From NCBI GenBank assembly GCA_964509425.1, contig CAZDWZ010000001.1, positions 434,001 through 498,000 of the forward strand: a stretch of DNA of 64,000 nucleotides, written 5' to 3'. This DNA comes from CAZDWZ01 sp964509425 (GTDB lineage: Bacteria > Bdellovibrionota_C > UBA2361 > SZUA-149 > CAZDWZ01). Of the stretch, positions 7,600-15,948 are shown in pieces. The translations under genes were made by a program, and so were the position numbers. Position 1 is the first letter of the stretch, and every line of letters begins with the position of its first letter. Below the pieces are notes generated by a model. It searched no databases. It worked only from the letters and a program-made list of their open reading frames with translations, and had not been told where the DNA came from.

Positions 7600-9549
7600 T
7601 TAGACAGAAACATGATGGCCGGATTTTTCCGAGTCATTTACCCTGAAAAAGCGACGTGCAGAGGGAAGCTGAGCCAGGTATTCCAGCAGCTGAGCTTCGT
7701 GAATCGGCTTCGCGAAGTATTCGTCCATGCCGGCGTCAAGGCAGAGCTGGCGGTATCCCTCGACCGGGTGAGCGCTGAGCGCCACGATCGGCACCCGTTC
7801 ACCCCCCACGACTTCTTCCGCCCGTATTTGAGCGGTCGCTTCGAAGCCGTTCATGGTCGGCATCTGACAATCCATCAAGATGAGATCCAAACGTTCCCGT
7901 CCGGCGATAACGATAGCCTCCTCTCCGCTCTCTGCCGCGAGAACCGTCAGTCCAAGCCGGGTGAGTCGGTGAACCGTGATCTCCCGGCTCATGGGATTGT
8001 CTTCAACGACCAGGACCCGGAACGAATCCCCGCGCTCAGGTGATCTCAAAAATGCCTGGTTCGTCAGTTTGGCACTAAACTCACCGGCGGCGATCTTTGC
8101 CTTCGAACAATCAGAAATGGGAATCCGGAGTTGGAACGAATACGTCGAGCCGGTGGCGCCTTCATTCTCGAAGTGAATCCGGCCGCCCATCAGTGAAACA
8201 ACCTTCTGGCTGATCACAAACCCGAGTCCGGAACAGTCGAGTGAGCTCGGAGTAAAGACTCCCTCAAGCCTCTCTACAGGAGATTTCCTCATTCCGGTGT
8301 CGTGGACGGCCACTCGAATCTTCACCTCTCGCTCGCGAAGATGAATGACTTCGAGAACGAAGGTCACCTTGCCTGGGACTGACGTCGACATCAATGCATT
8401 ATTTAGTAAGCTGCGAACCACCTTCCCGAACCTCAATGAGTCGACATGAAGGAGCTCGGGAAGCCGCTCATCGATGAAAGCAGCGAACGCAAGATCCGAT
8501 TGTTCAGCGGTGTCTTGAAATTCCTTGAGCAGCTCTTGTAAATGAAGGTTGAGATTGTTCGAAAACGCATCGAGGCCAAATCGTCCCGCTTCGATTCGAG
8601 AGATATCGAGCACGTCGCTGACCACAATCAGAAGCGATGCCGCTGACCGTTGAATCATCTCAATCGAGCGTCGTTCATCCGGCGATTCCACTTTGCCCGC
8701 AAGAATCTCCGAAAAACCAACGATGTTGTTAATCGGCGTTCGGATTTCATGCCCGACATTCGCAACGAATTGGGATTTAGCCATCATCGCCGCCTCGGCA
8801 ATTCCTCGGGCGGCGACCAGAGCCCGGTCCTTCGCTTCGATCTCCTCAAGCATGTGATTCAAACCGGCCACAAGCTTCCCGATCTCGTTCTTTCGCTCGT
8901 TCTCCGCAGTTGCATTCGGTTTCGCGAACCGAAGAGAATAATCCTGATTCGAAGATATCTGATGAAGCAGAGCAGCAAGTTTGACGAGCGGTCTTGAGAT
9001 GAATCCTTGGAGGAAATTCGCGATGAGAAGCGCAATCACGACCGAGGAGAGAAGAGCCCAGCCCAGACTCTTCGCGTTATCTCGGAGCGCAAGGTTTAGT
9101 CCTTCGAGATCTGAGATGAGCACGACACGCCCGACAATCGCTTTCTTAATTTCAATAGGATAGACGGCGGTGCAATGCGCCGGTCCGCACCAGATTCCGA
9201 AACCACGAGGAGAACCGGTAAAGGCAGAATTCGAAACATTTGGTCTAAAATACGTGGCAAGAGGTCTATCGTCCGGCGCAAGAACGATGGCGACAACGAT
9301 GTTTGGCTTCGCCGTCAGCCCGTTCAAAAAGCGCTGTGTCGAGGAAGGTTCGTTCGCGACGATGCTCGCCTCCTCGACACGGCCAATGAGCATGGCCAGT
9401 GACTGCAACTCCGTCTTCAAGTTGTCTTGGAATTGCGCCCGCGAAGAATAGCGGAGCGACCAGGCCGCGATCGACAACGCAAGCCCGACGCTGAACACAG
9501 CGAGCACGTTCAGTTTCGCTCGAACTGATAAATTCTCGAGACCTCCCAT
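7600..9549 (-). CDS. Hybrid sensor histidine kinase with C-terminal receiver
   Basis: Membrane sensor kinase. Domains, counted from an alternative upstream start at 9633: helix about 41-61, periplasmic sensor about 62-188 with two Cys in GIWCGPAHC, second helix about 190-208, HAMP about 210-275, HisKA with H-box NVGHEIRTP (His near 295), ATPase domain with NN at 411-412, DTG near 446 and GLGF near 470, then a receiver with MDCQMPTMNG (Asp near 588) and Lys near 642. The N-box lacks the usual NAxKFT wording (NNALMST). The start at 9549 is preferred because GGAAGGA precedes it, whereas 9633 has none. It probably heads the relay with the next two genes. Confidence 0.92.
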   Translation of the reverse strand: MGGLENLSVRAKLNVLAVFSVGLALSIAAWSLRYSSRAQFQDNLKTELQSLAMLIGRVEEASIVANEPSSTQRFLNGLTAKPNIVVAIVLAPDDRPLATYFRPNVSNSAFTGSPRGFGIWCGPAHCTAVYPIEIKKAIVGRVVLISDLEGLNLALRDNAKSLGWALLSSVVIALLIANFLQGFISRPLVKLAALLHQISSNQDYSLRFAKPNATAENERKNEIGKLVAGLNHMLEEIEAKDRALVAARGIAEAAMMAKSQFVANVGHEIRTPINNIVGFSEILAGKVESPDERRSIEMIQRSAASLLIVVSDVLDISRIEAGRFGLDAFSNNLNLHLQELLKEFQDTAEQSDLAFAAFIDERLPELLHVDSLRFGKVVRSLLNNALMSTSVPGKVTFVLEVIHLREREVKIRVAVHDTGMRKSPVERLEGVFTPSSLDCSGLGFVISQKVVSLMGGRIHFENEGATGSTYSFQLRIPISDCSKAKIAAGEFSAKLTNQAFLRSPERGDSFRVLVVEDNPMSREITVHRLTRLGLTVLAAESGEEAIVIAGRERLDLILMDCQMPTMNGFEATAQIRAEEVVGGERVPIVALSAHPVEGYRQLCLDAGMDEYFAKPIHEAQLLEYLAQLPSARRFFRVNDSEKSGHHVSV

Positions 9550-9759
9550 CCTGGAGATTCCTTCCCTCAATAAATCCCGACCTATAGGAAGTTTTTCGTG
9601 AGATTCGGCGAAGAACTTTTGCTGAATCTCCATGGAAGAGCTGAGGGAAAACAGTTGAGCTTCGGCGAAATCAGAGCCATCGACACAACCGCCCGATATT
9701 CAAGCGAATTTTTAGAATAAGGCTTTTTGGCAAAAATTCCTAGAATGACCGCTCCACCA

Positions 9760-9824
9760 CTCTGTGCCTCCGTGCCTCTGTGGTTTCAATTAAGAAAAAA
9801 CCACAGAGACACAGCGGCACTGAG
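9760..9824 (+). repeat. Long inverted repeat of 8-nt CTCTGTGx units, copy 1
   Basis: The left arm reads CTCTGTGC, CTCCGTGC, CTCTGTGG. After a short A/T-rich loop the right arm reads CCACAGAG, ACACAGCG, GCACTGAG. The arms are near reverse complements and keep an 8-base phase. The element abuts the stop codon of the ABC ATPase (9826-9828) and could fold as a terminator-like hairpin. Related copies occur at 25746-25850 and 59601-59748. Confidence 0.85.
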
Positions 9825-9825
9825 A

Positions 9826-10503
9826 TTACACAGTGGAAGCGGACTTCAGTGCGCCTTTGTCGAATGTGACTGTTCGACCCGCGAAGCCTGCGGCGGCTGG
9901 ATCGTGGGTGACCATCACGATCGTTTTTCCGTGTTCGGAGTTTAGAGCGCGGATGATGCCGAGAACTTCCTCTGCCGAGACTCGATCGAGGTCTCCGGTC
10001 GGTTCATCGGCGACAATCAAGCGTGGATCTGTCACGAGCGCTCTCGCAATCGCAACCCTCTGTTCCTGACCGCCTGAAAGCTGTGAAGGCAAGTGATCAA
10101 CGCGGTCGCCGAGTCCGACAACGTCGAGGGCGAAACGCGCTCGGTCATACCGTTCTGATTTTCCCATTTTCAGCAAAGACAACGGGAGCGCAACATTCTC
10201 GATGGCACTCAGAACGGGAAGCAGATTGTAAAACTGAAACACAAATCCGATATTCCGCACCCGCCAACGAGAGAGAGCACTTTCGGAGAGTTTGGAAAGC
10301 GTTTCGCCGCACACGGTGACATCTCCCGAGTCAGCGCGATCAAGACCCGCAATCAAGTTAAGAAGCGTGGTTTTCCCTGATCCCGATGGACCCATCAGCG
10401 CGACAAACTCTCCCTCGGCAATCTCGAGTGAGATATCGTCGAGCACTCGCACCGTTTCGCTCCCTCGGCGGTATGTTTTGTTCACGTCCGCGATTCGTAT
10501 CAT
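9826..10503 (-). CDS. ABC exporter ATPase, LolD/MacB type
   Basis: A 225-residue ATPase that powers an FtsX-type permease. Walker A is GPSGSGKTTLLN (about 39-50), the Q-loop VFQFYNLLPVLSAIENV is typical of the LolD/MacB/FtsE group, the signature is LSGGQEQRVAIARAL, Walker B LIVADEPTGDLD and the switch His is in MVTHDPAAAGFAGR. The signature has Glu where Gln-Gln is usual. The start overlaps the adaptor stop by 4 bases (ATGA), so the two are coupled. No permease follows directly. The two permease genes at 157-2524, same strand, are the likely partners. Confidence 0.95.
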   Translation of the reverse strand: MIRIADVNKTYRRGSETVRVLDDISLEIAEGEFVALMGPSGSGKTTLLNLIAGLDRADSGDVTVCGETLSKLSESALSRWRVRNIGFVFQFYNLLPVLSAIENVALPLSLLKMGKSERYDRARFALDVVGLGDRVDHLPSQLSGGQEQRVAIARALVTDPRLIVADEPTGDLDRVSAEEVLGIIRALNSEHGKTIVMVTHDPAAAGFAGRTVTFDKGALKSASTV

Positions 10504-11561
10504 AATTTGAAGCTCACTTTGGCGCTCATCTCGGGGATGACCCGGTCGTCTTTGTTGAGGAACTTTATCTTCACCGTGACGGTAGCTTTCGCCCGATCGA
10601 CCGTCGGGACGATACTTTCGACTTCTCCGATGTAAATTTTCTCCGGATACGAATCCAGCGTCACATCACATTTCTGGCCGAGTTTTACCTTCGCGAGATT
10701 CGCCTCCGAGACATCGGCTTCGACCTGCAACGAATCCATATCGGCCAAGGTAACGACGGCACCTCGAGCGTCGGCGGAACTGCCGAACGGCGCGACTACC
10801 TCTCCGATATCGGCATTTTTTGTCAGCACCGTACCGGTGAATGGTGCTCGAATAAACGTATACTCCAAATCAACTTTTGCTTTCTCAAGGCGGGCCTTTT
10901 CCACTCCGACATTTGCCTTATTCGCATCGAGATCTGCCGCGGCACGCCGAAATCTCGCATCGATGTTGTCTCGATCGGTCTGCGATACGGCGCGAGCGTC
11001 GTTAATCGTGTTGATTCTTTCTCGTTGCTTCCGGGCATCTTCAAGCTCGGCGGCCGAGCTTAACACACGCGAATTCGCCGCTGTGACGCTGGCCTCTCGC
11101 TCCGCAACGAGCGCTTTCGCATCTTCATTCTCGAGAATGCCGATGACATCACCGACTTTGACGAAGTCGCCTTCTTTCACCAGGAGAGTTTCGAGTCTTC
11201 CGGTCGCCTTCGACGAAACCGCAGCCTTTCTTTGGGCAACCACATATCCGGTCGAATCAAGCCTCCCAGTTCCCGCCGGAACACTCGCCGAAGAAGCGGA
11301 AGCGCCCGACTCCGCCGCACCGGAGGGGGAGGAGGCTGCGGGGGATGTCGACACTGGTTCGCCGCCTTTAGCGGAAGCGCGGGGGCCGGCTTGCTCTCCG
11401 GTGGACTCACCAGAGAGAGAATTTCGCCCGAGCATTATCCCCGCCAAAATCCCGAAGACCGCACCGAGAACAAGCGGCCGAAACGAGCTACGAGAGGCTC
11501 CCTCACTGAACGCGGTCTCTTTGTTCTCAATTCGAAGCCGTCCTAAGTCTTTGGATCCCAA
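10500..11561 (-). CDS. Periplasmic adaptor (membrane fusion) protein, MacA/HlyD type
   Basis: A 353-residue adaptor linking an inner-membrane ABC exporter to an outer-membrane partner. One N-terminal membrane anchor (about 28-47) is followed by a Ser/Ala/Pro-rich linker (about 48-100). A lipoyl/barrel-sandwich half reads GRLETLLVKEGDFVKVGDVIGIL, then a coiled-coil hairpin (about 135-225), the second half EYTFIRAPFTGTVLTKNADIGEVV, a beta-barrel and the membrane-proximal end MSAKVSFKL. Couples by ATGA overlap to the ATPase gene. The divergent desaturase operon starts about 150 bases away, so 11562-11708 must hold promoters for both directions. Confidence 0.93.
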   Translation of the reverse strand: MGSKDLGRLRIENKETAFSEGASRSSFRPLVLGAVFGILAGIMLGRNSLSGESTGEQAGPRASAKGGEPVSTSPAASSPSGAAESGASASSASVPAGTGRLDSTGYVVAQRKAAVSSKATGRLETLLVKEGDFVKVGDVIGILENEDAKALVAEREASVTAANSRVLSSAAELEDARKQRERINTINDARAVSQTDRDNIDARFRRAAADLDANKANVGVEKARLEKAKVDLEYTFIRAPFTGTVLTKNADIGEVVAPFGSSADARGAVVTLADMDSLQVEADVSEANLAKVKLGQKCDVTLDSYPEKIYIGEVESIVPTVDRAKATVTVKIKFLNKDDRVIPEMSAKVSFKL

Positions 11562-11708
11562 ACTTTCTCACCGGTCTTAAAGGGCTGTTTCACATCTATC
11601 GCAGCAAACGGCTGGGGGCAACGTTCCCGCCGCGTGAAGCGCTGAATTCGCTTGGCCCCAAAAGTGGAACCGGTTATGCTTCTTGGAATCTCGGGAAGAA
11701 TATCCAGT

Positions 11709-12710
11709 ATGACTGTCGACATTGCTCGCCCGGCCTCGTTTCGACATCTTCGCCCAAGCAACGGAAAGGGAAGCCTTTATTTCCTGCTCGTCGGTGGTTC
11801 AACGGCCCTCGCCTTCGCGATCAGCTCTTGCGGTCTCTCACTCTTCCGAGCACAGGATGCGGCAACACTCGGACCGACAACCGCCGGGTTTCTGCTCTGG
11901 TTCGTCGCGCAAATCCTCTTCGCGATGGTCTTCCTTCAGTGGTTTATCATTCTCCATGAGGCGGGGCATTACACGCTATTTGCGGATCGCAAGTGGAATG
12001 TCGTCGCAGGTCAAGTAGCCGGCTTTTTCTCTCTTATCCCATTTTATTCATGGCGGTACATCCACACTCGTCATCACCGCTGGACGGGTTGGCAGGACTT
12101 GGACGCGACAACCGCCTCACTCGTTCCTCGTGAGCTTCGAAGTTGGGAACGTATTCTCATTCGCCTCTTGTGGCGATCATACTTGCCATTTGTCTCTGTT
12201 ATCTATCGACTGAGCAATTATTGGTATTTGCCGAGGATGAAAAAATACCTCTCGCCGAGCCAATACAGCCGCGCGCGCCGGAATGTCGGATGGCAACTCG
12301 CAGGGTATGCGTTAACCGCGTTGATTTTCGGTCCTCTTCCGTTTATTTCAGTTTGTGGGGTCGGGCTTGTGCTCAGTTTTGTTGCACAGGACATCATTCT
12401 GCTCAGTCAACACACTCACCTTCCTCAGAACCTCTCCGAGGGCCGTGACGTTCTGCCGTTTCTTCCAGAGGAGCAAGGCGAGTTCACTCGATCGCTTCGT
12501 TTTCCACGCTGGTTCTCATTTCTCATTCTCAACTTTGACGCACACGAGCTCCACCACGAATACGTCCATGTGCCGGGATACCAGCTCAACCAGGTCCATC
12601 AGCCTCCAGCACATGAAGTTTCGTGGTGGGTTTGGATTCGCGAGATGAGAAAGATTCCGGGGGACACCTTTCTCTTCACCAACCGAAATCAGACCGGATT
12701 TCCATGGTAA
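11709..12710 (+). CDS. Fatty acid desaturase family membrane di-iron enzyme
   Basis: A 333-residue integral membrane protein with the three histidine boxes of membrane desaturases and hydroxylases: HEAGH (83-87), HTRHH (119-123) and HELHH near residue 278. Hydrophobic segments lie at about 25-45, 60-82, 100-116 and 200-245. The box 2 context HxxHHxWTGWQDLDAT is typical of type 1 fatty acid or carotenoid desaturases. The ATG at 11709 is chosen although an upstream frame extends to 11652. It is the first gene of a six-gene overlapping plus-strand operon; the next gene starts inside its last codons. Probable role: introducing a double bond or hydroxyl into an acyl or isoprenoid chain. Confidence 0.88.
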   Translation: MTVDIARPASFRHLRPSNGKGSLYFLLVGGSTALAFAISSCGLSLFRAQDAATLGPTTAGFLLWFVAQILFAMVFLQWFIILHEAGHYTLFADRKWNVVAGQVAGFFSLIPFYSWRYIHTRHHRWTGWQDLDATTASLVPRELRSWERILIRLLWRSYLPFVSVIYRLSNYWYLPRMKKYLSPSQYSRARRNVGWQLAGYALTALIFGPLPFISVCGVGLVLSFVAQDIILLSQHTHLPQNLSEGRDVLPFLPEEQGEFTRSLRFPRWFSFLILNFDAHELHHEYVHVPGYQLNQVHQPPAHEVSWWVWIREMRKIPGDTFLFTNRNQTGFPW

Positions 12711-13297
12711 TGACCGCGCCACCTTCACTCCCCTGCGCAGCATTTCTCATTGCCGCCCTTCTTCCCCCACTGTTCGTTCACGTGGCGTGGTTGAAAAGCA
12801 GCTTGTCGCGACCCTTCGCCGTGCCTCTCGACGGCGGAAGGTATTATCGGGGCAGACGTGTATTCGGAGATAACAAGATGTGGAGAGGCCTGATGGTTCT
12901 GCCCGTGGCATCGATGATTTCGTTCGCGGTATTCTCCGCATTCCGCGAGAAACTGCCGGAATGGATCACAAATGGGATGTGGAACCTTCCTGATCACCGA
13001 TACGCGCTTTTGGGTTTTGCGGCGGGGCTCGCGATCATGCTCGCCGAGCTGCCTAATTCTTTCCTGAAGAGACAGATGGGAGTGGCGCCAGGTCAGGCGC
13101 CCTCCAAAACTTCTGCCCGCGTGTTCTGCTTTCTCCTTGATCGCTTCGATTCCGCAGTCGGAGCGCTCCTCGTGGTGCAGTGTCTCGTTCCCCTCGTGCC
13201 GGCTACCTGGTTCTGGGCGCTTCTTCTTGGGGGCCTCACACACGTAACCTTCAGCTACCTTCTTTTTCGTTTGCGCGTGAAAGCGCGAGCATTATGA
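12704..13297 (+). CDS. CDP-archaeol synthase-like (CarS/DUF46) CTP-transferase
   Basis: A membrane protein of about 197 residues with about five hydrophobic segments. Family landmarks are PLDGGRYYRGRRVFGDNKMWRGL, ELPNSFLKRQMGVAPG and LLDRFDSAVGALL, matching the Gly/Asp/Lys-rich loops of CarS and the wider CdsA-like cytidylyltransferases that make CDP-activated lipids from CTP and a phospholipid phosphate. In archaea CarS acts on digeranylgeranylglyceryl phosphate; bacterial homologues exist with unclear substrates. The start ATG (12704 or 12710) lies within the stop of the desaturase gene, and its stop overlaps the next ATG by 4 bases. Role in activating a phosphatidate-like lipid is inferred. 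Confidence 0.82.
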   Translation: MVMTAPPSLPCAAFLIAALLPPLFVHVAWLKSSLSRPFAVPLDGGRYYRGRRVFGDNKMWRGLMVLPVASMISFAVFSAFREKLPEWITNGMWNLPDHRYALLGFAAGLAIMLAELPNSFLKRQMGVAPGQAPSKTSARVFCFLLDRFDSAVGALLVVQCLVPLVPATWFWALLLGGLTHVTFSYLLFRLRVKARAL

Positions 13298-15948
13298 AGT
13301 CGCGCCGGCTCATCGCATCCCTAGACGAACAATTCGCTGAGGTGGACGGCGGAGGGAAGGCGTTCCACCTCAGCCGGTTGATTCGCCTGGGATTTGCCGT
13401 GCCTCCCGGCGCCGTAATTCTCGACTCCGCATTTCAAGATCATCTCGTCAGATCAGGAGCCGCTCCGCTCGTCGCAACGCTCCGGCTCGCGGAGTCAGAC
13501 GATCGCCGGCAAACTCTCGCCACGCAAATCAGACAGCGGATTTTATCCCGCCCCGTCGACGAGGAGCTTGTCCCTCAGCTTCAACAGCTGCTGAAATTTG
13601 ATTTCTCCCAAACCAGATATGCCGTTCGCAGCTCAGCACTCGGCGAGGACTCAGTCTCTTCCTCTTTCGCGGGACAGTTAGATTCGTTTTTAAATGTCGA
13701 CACTCCGGAAGCCTTGAGCGACGCCATAATTCGTACCTGGTCTTCGGCGTGGTCCGAACGAGCGGTGTCTTACCAGCATGCATTCTCCCGAACTCTTATA
13801 CGAATGGGCATCGTCGTCCAAGAGCAGGTGCCTGCAAAATTCGCAGGCGTGCTGTTCACCGAATCTCCCGCGCCTTCGCAATCGACGAGTGAAATTCTCC
13901 TTGAATACGTAAGCGGCCTGGGGGACAAATTGGTCGCGGGAGAAGTCACGCCCGGCCGCATGACGTTCTCTCGGGAAGAAGGGAAACTCCTCGAACACTC
14001 TCACCCGAGCGAATCACATTCTCAGATTGATCTCCTCGAAACGGAAACGTCAGTCGATCAGCTCGTTCGAGAATCTCTCTCGATTGAAGCCGCTTTCGGC
14101 ATGCCCGTGGACGTTGAATGGGCGATCGCCGAGGGAGGAAAGCTCTACTTCTTGCAAGCCCGCCCGATTACGACACGACTTCGGATGCGGAAAGTTCTCT
14201 GGAGTAATTCGAACATGTCCGAGAATTACCCTGAGCCAGTGGTTCCTCTCCTCTATTCCATCGCCACGAGAAGCTACACCGAATATTTTCGGAATTTGGC
14301 TCTCGGCTTTGGATTCTCACCGCGGCGAATTTCATCCATGGCGACTCATCTCGATCACATCGTCGGAGCTTTTGCCGGGCGGCTATATTACAATCTCTCA
14401 AGCATTCACTCATTTCTCGCACTTGCGCCAGCAGGTCGATCATTGTGCCGGTTCTTCGACGAATTTATAGGTCACCGGGGCGGTTTGGCGAACGAGGCTC
14501 CCGAAACGGTTGCGCAGAGCAAGCTTCCGCTTGCTGAGGTGCTGAAGGAGTGTTTCTCGCTGCCAATTGGCGTGCTTCGGCAATATATTCCGATCAAATT
14601 GAGAATTCGACAATTTGAGCGGCTCGCCGAGGAATTTGCCGCCGAATCCTGCCCTCAGGCACTTGTGAATGCCGACATGGAGGAACTCCTGCGACATTTC
14701 AGAAGGTTCCTCGAGATTCGCTTTCGAAAATGGAACAATGCCGCTCTCGCTGATACAGGAACAATGATCTGTTGCGGAGCACTGCGCCTCCTTCTCCCCA
14801 AGGCGACACCTCACCTTTCACAGGATCTCGTCTATGGCAAACTGCTGACTGGACTCTCGATTGCAAGCAATAAACCTGTTCTGGAGTTATTCGAGCTCTC
14901 ACGAGCGATTCGGGCCGATTCAAAGCTTCGAGCGCTCTTCGCACTCGAAGCTGACGCGGTTCGACAAGCCCTTCTCAGTCCTGAGTTCGCCGACTTCGCC
15001 GGAGAGTTTGAAATATTCCTTGAGCGCTGGGGGTTCCGCAGCTCAAGTGAGTTACTATTGACGGTCCCCTCACCGAGAGAGAACGTTCTCCCAACTATTG
15101 AGATTCTAAAACACTACGTCGCCATCGATGGGCTGGGGCCCGAGAGCTCCGTCGCCGAGAATGATCTCTCTCGACGTAAGTTTGAGGCAGACTTGTTTGA
15201 GACGGCCGCCCCACCGGAAGTTTGGCCGCAGTTCCTTCCCCTGATGTTGTATCGATTCGTCTTTCGCATCGTGCTCCGAAGCGCTCAGGGATCAATTCGA
15301 CTACGTGAACGGGCGCGATTTCAGCAGGCGCGTCTCTACGTTCGATTTCGCGATGTTGTTCTTGAGATCGGACGCCGGTTGACGAGTCGCGGTGATTTCT
15401 TGCAACCGGATGACGTGTTTTTCCTAACGATCGATGAAGTGGACCAGCATCTCTCAGGCCGAAGTCTGTTCCCCGATCTCTTGGGATTCATGATTCAGGA
15501 GCGGAGATCCCGGCACCGCGCGCAATTTGCGGTGCACCCACCCGAACGACTGTGCCTCTCTTGGGGTGAATACTTCCGCGAAACTCCGGTGCAGATCACC
15601 CAAACCGAGAAGGCAACGCATGCGACACGCACGCTCGCGGGGGTCGGCGCATCGGGCGGAGCGGTGTTTGCACCCGCCCGCGTCCTCGAGACCGCAGCAG
15701 AGGGCGGAAAACTTCAACCCGGAGAAATCCTGGTTACCCAGCAAACCGACCCCGGGTGGGCGAGCGTGTTCCCGCTCGTAAAAGGTTTGGTAATCGAGCG
15801 CGGCGGAATGTTGTCTCACGGTGCAATCATCGCGAGGGAGTACGGAATTCCGGCAGTCGTAGGAATTCGCGACGTAACCAGCCAAGTGGAGAACGGTGAG
15901 AAACTTCATATCGACGGAGATAGGGGAATTGTTGAAATCCACCGCTGA
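13294..15948 (+). CDS. ATP-grasp/phosphohistidine dikinase, PEP synthase-like but barrel-less
   Basis: An 884-residue protein from the ATG at 13294, which overlaps the upstream stop by 4 bases. N-terminal PPDK-type ATP-grasp domain: DGGGKAFHLSRLIRLGFAVPPG, YAVRSSALGEDSVSSSFAGQ, FLQARPI at about 290. A middle region of about 450 helical residues follows, then a C-terminal swivelling phosphohistidine domain ERGGMLSHGAIIAREYGIPAVVG (His near the end). The TIM-barrel PEP/pyruvate domain of PpsA is absent. Architecture resembles rifampin phosphotransferase, which transfers the ATP beta-phosphate to a small molecule. Here the acceptor may be an alcohol of the lipid pathway (inference). A shorter paralogue is at 43416-45479. 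Confidence 0.85.
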   Translation: MKSRRLIASLDEQFAEVDGGGKAFHLSRLIRLGFAVPPGAVILDSAFQDHLVRSGAAPLVATLRLAESDDRRQTLATQIRQRILSRPVDEELVPQLQQLLKFDFSQTRYAVRSSALGEDSVSSSFAGQLDSFLNVDTPEALSDAIIRTWSSAWSERAVSYQHAFSRTLIRMGIVVQEQVPAKFAGVLFTESPAPSQSTSEILLEYVSGLGDKLVAGEVTPGRMTFSREEGKLLEHSHPSESHSQIDLLETETSVDQLVRESLSIEAAFGMPVDVEWAIAEGGKLYFLQARPITTRLRMRKVLWSNSNMSENYPEPVVPLLYSIATRSYTEYFRNLALGFGFSPRRISSMATHLDHIVGAFAGRLYYNLSSIHSFLALAPAGRSLCRFFDEFIGHRGGLANEAPETVAQSKLPLAEVLKECFSLPIGVLRQYIPIKLRIRQFERLAEEFAAESCPQALVNADMEELLRHFRRFLEIRFRKWNNAALADTGTMICCGALRLLLPKATPHLSQDLVYGKLLTGLSIASNKPVLELFELSRAIRADSKLRALFALEADAVRQALLSPEFADFAGEFEIFLERWGFRSSSELLLTVPSPRENVLPTIEILKHYVAIDGLGPESSVAENDLSRRKFEADLFETAAPPEVWPQFLPLMLYRFVFRIVLRSAQGSIRLRERARFQQARLYVRFRDVVLEIGRRLTSRGDFLQPDDVFFLTIDEVDQHLSGRSLFPDLLGFMIQERRSRHRAQFAVHPPERLCLSWGEYFRETPVQITQTEKATHATRTLAGVGASGGAVFAPARVLETAAEGGKLQPGEILVTQQTDPGWASVFPLVKGLVIERGGMLSHGAIIAREYGIPAVVGIRDVTSQVENGEKLHIDGDRGIVEIHR

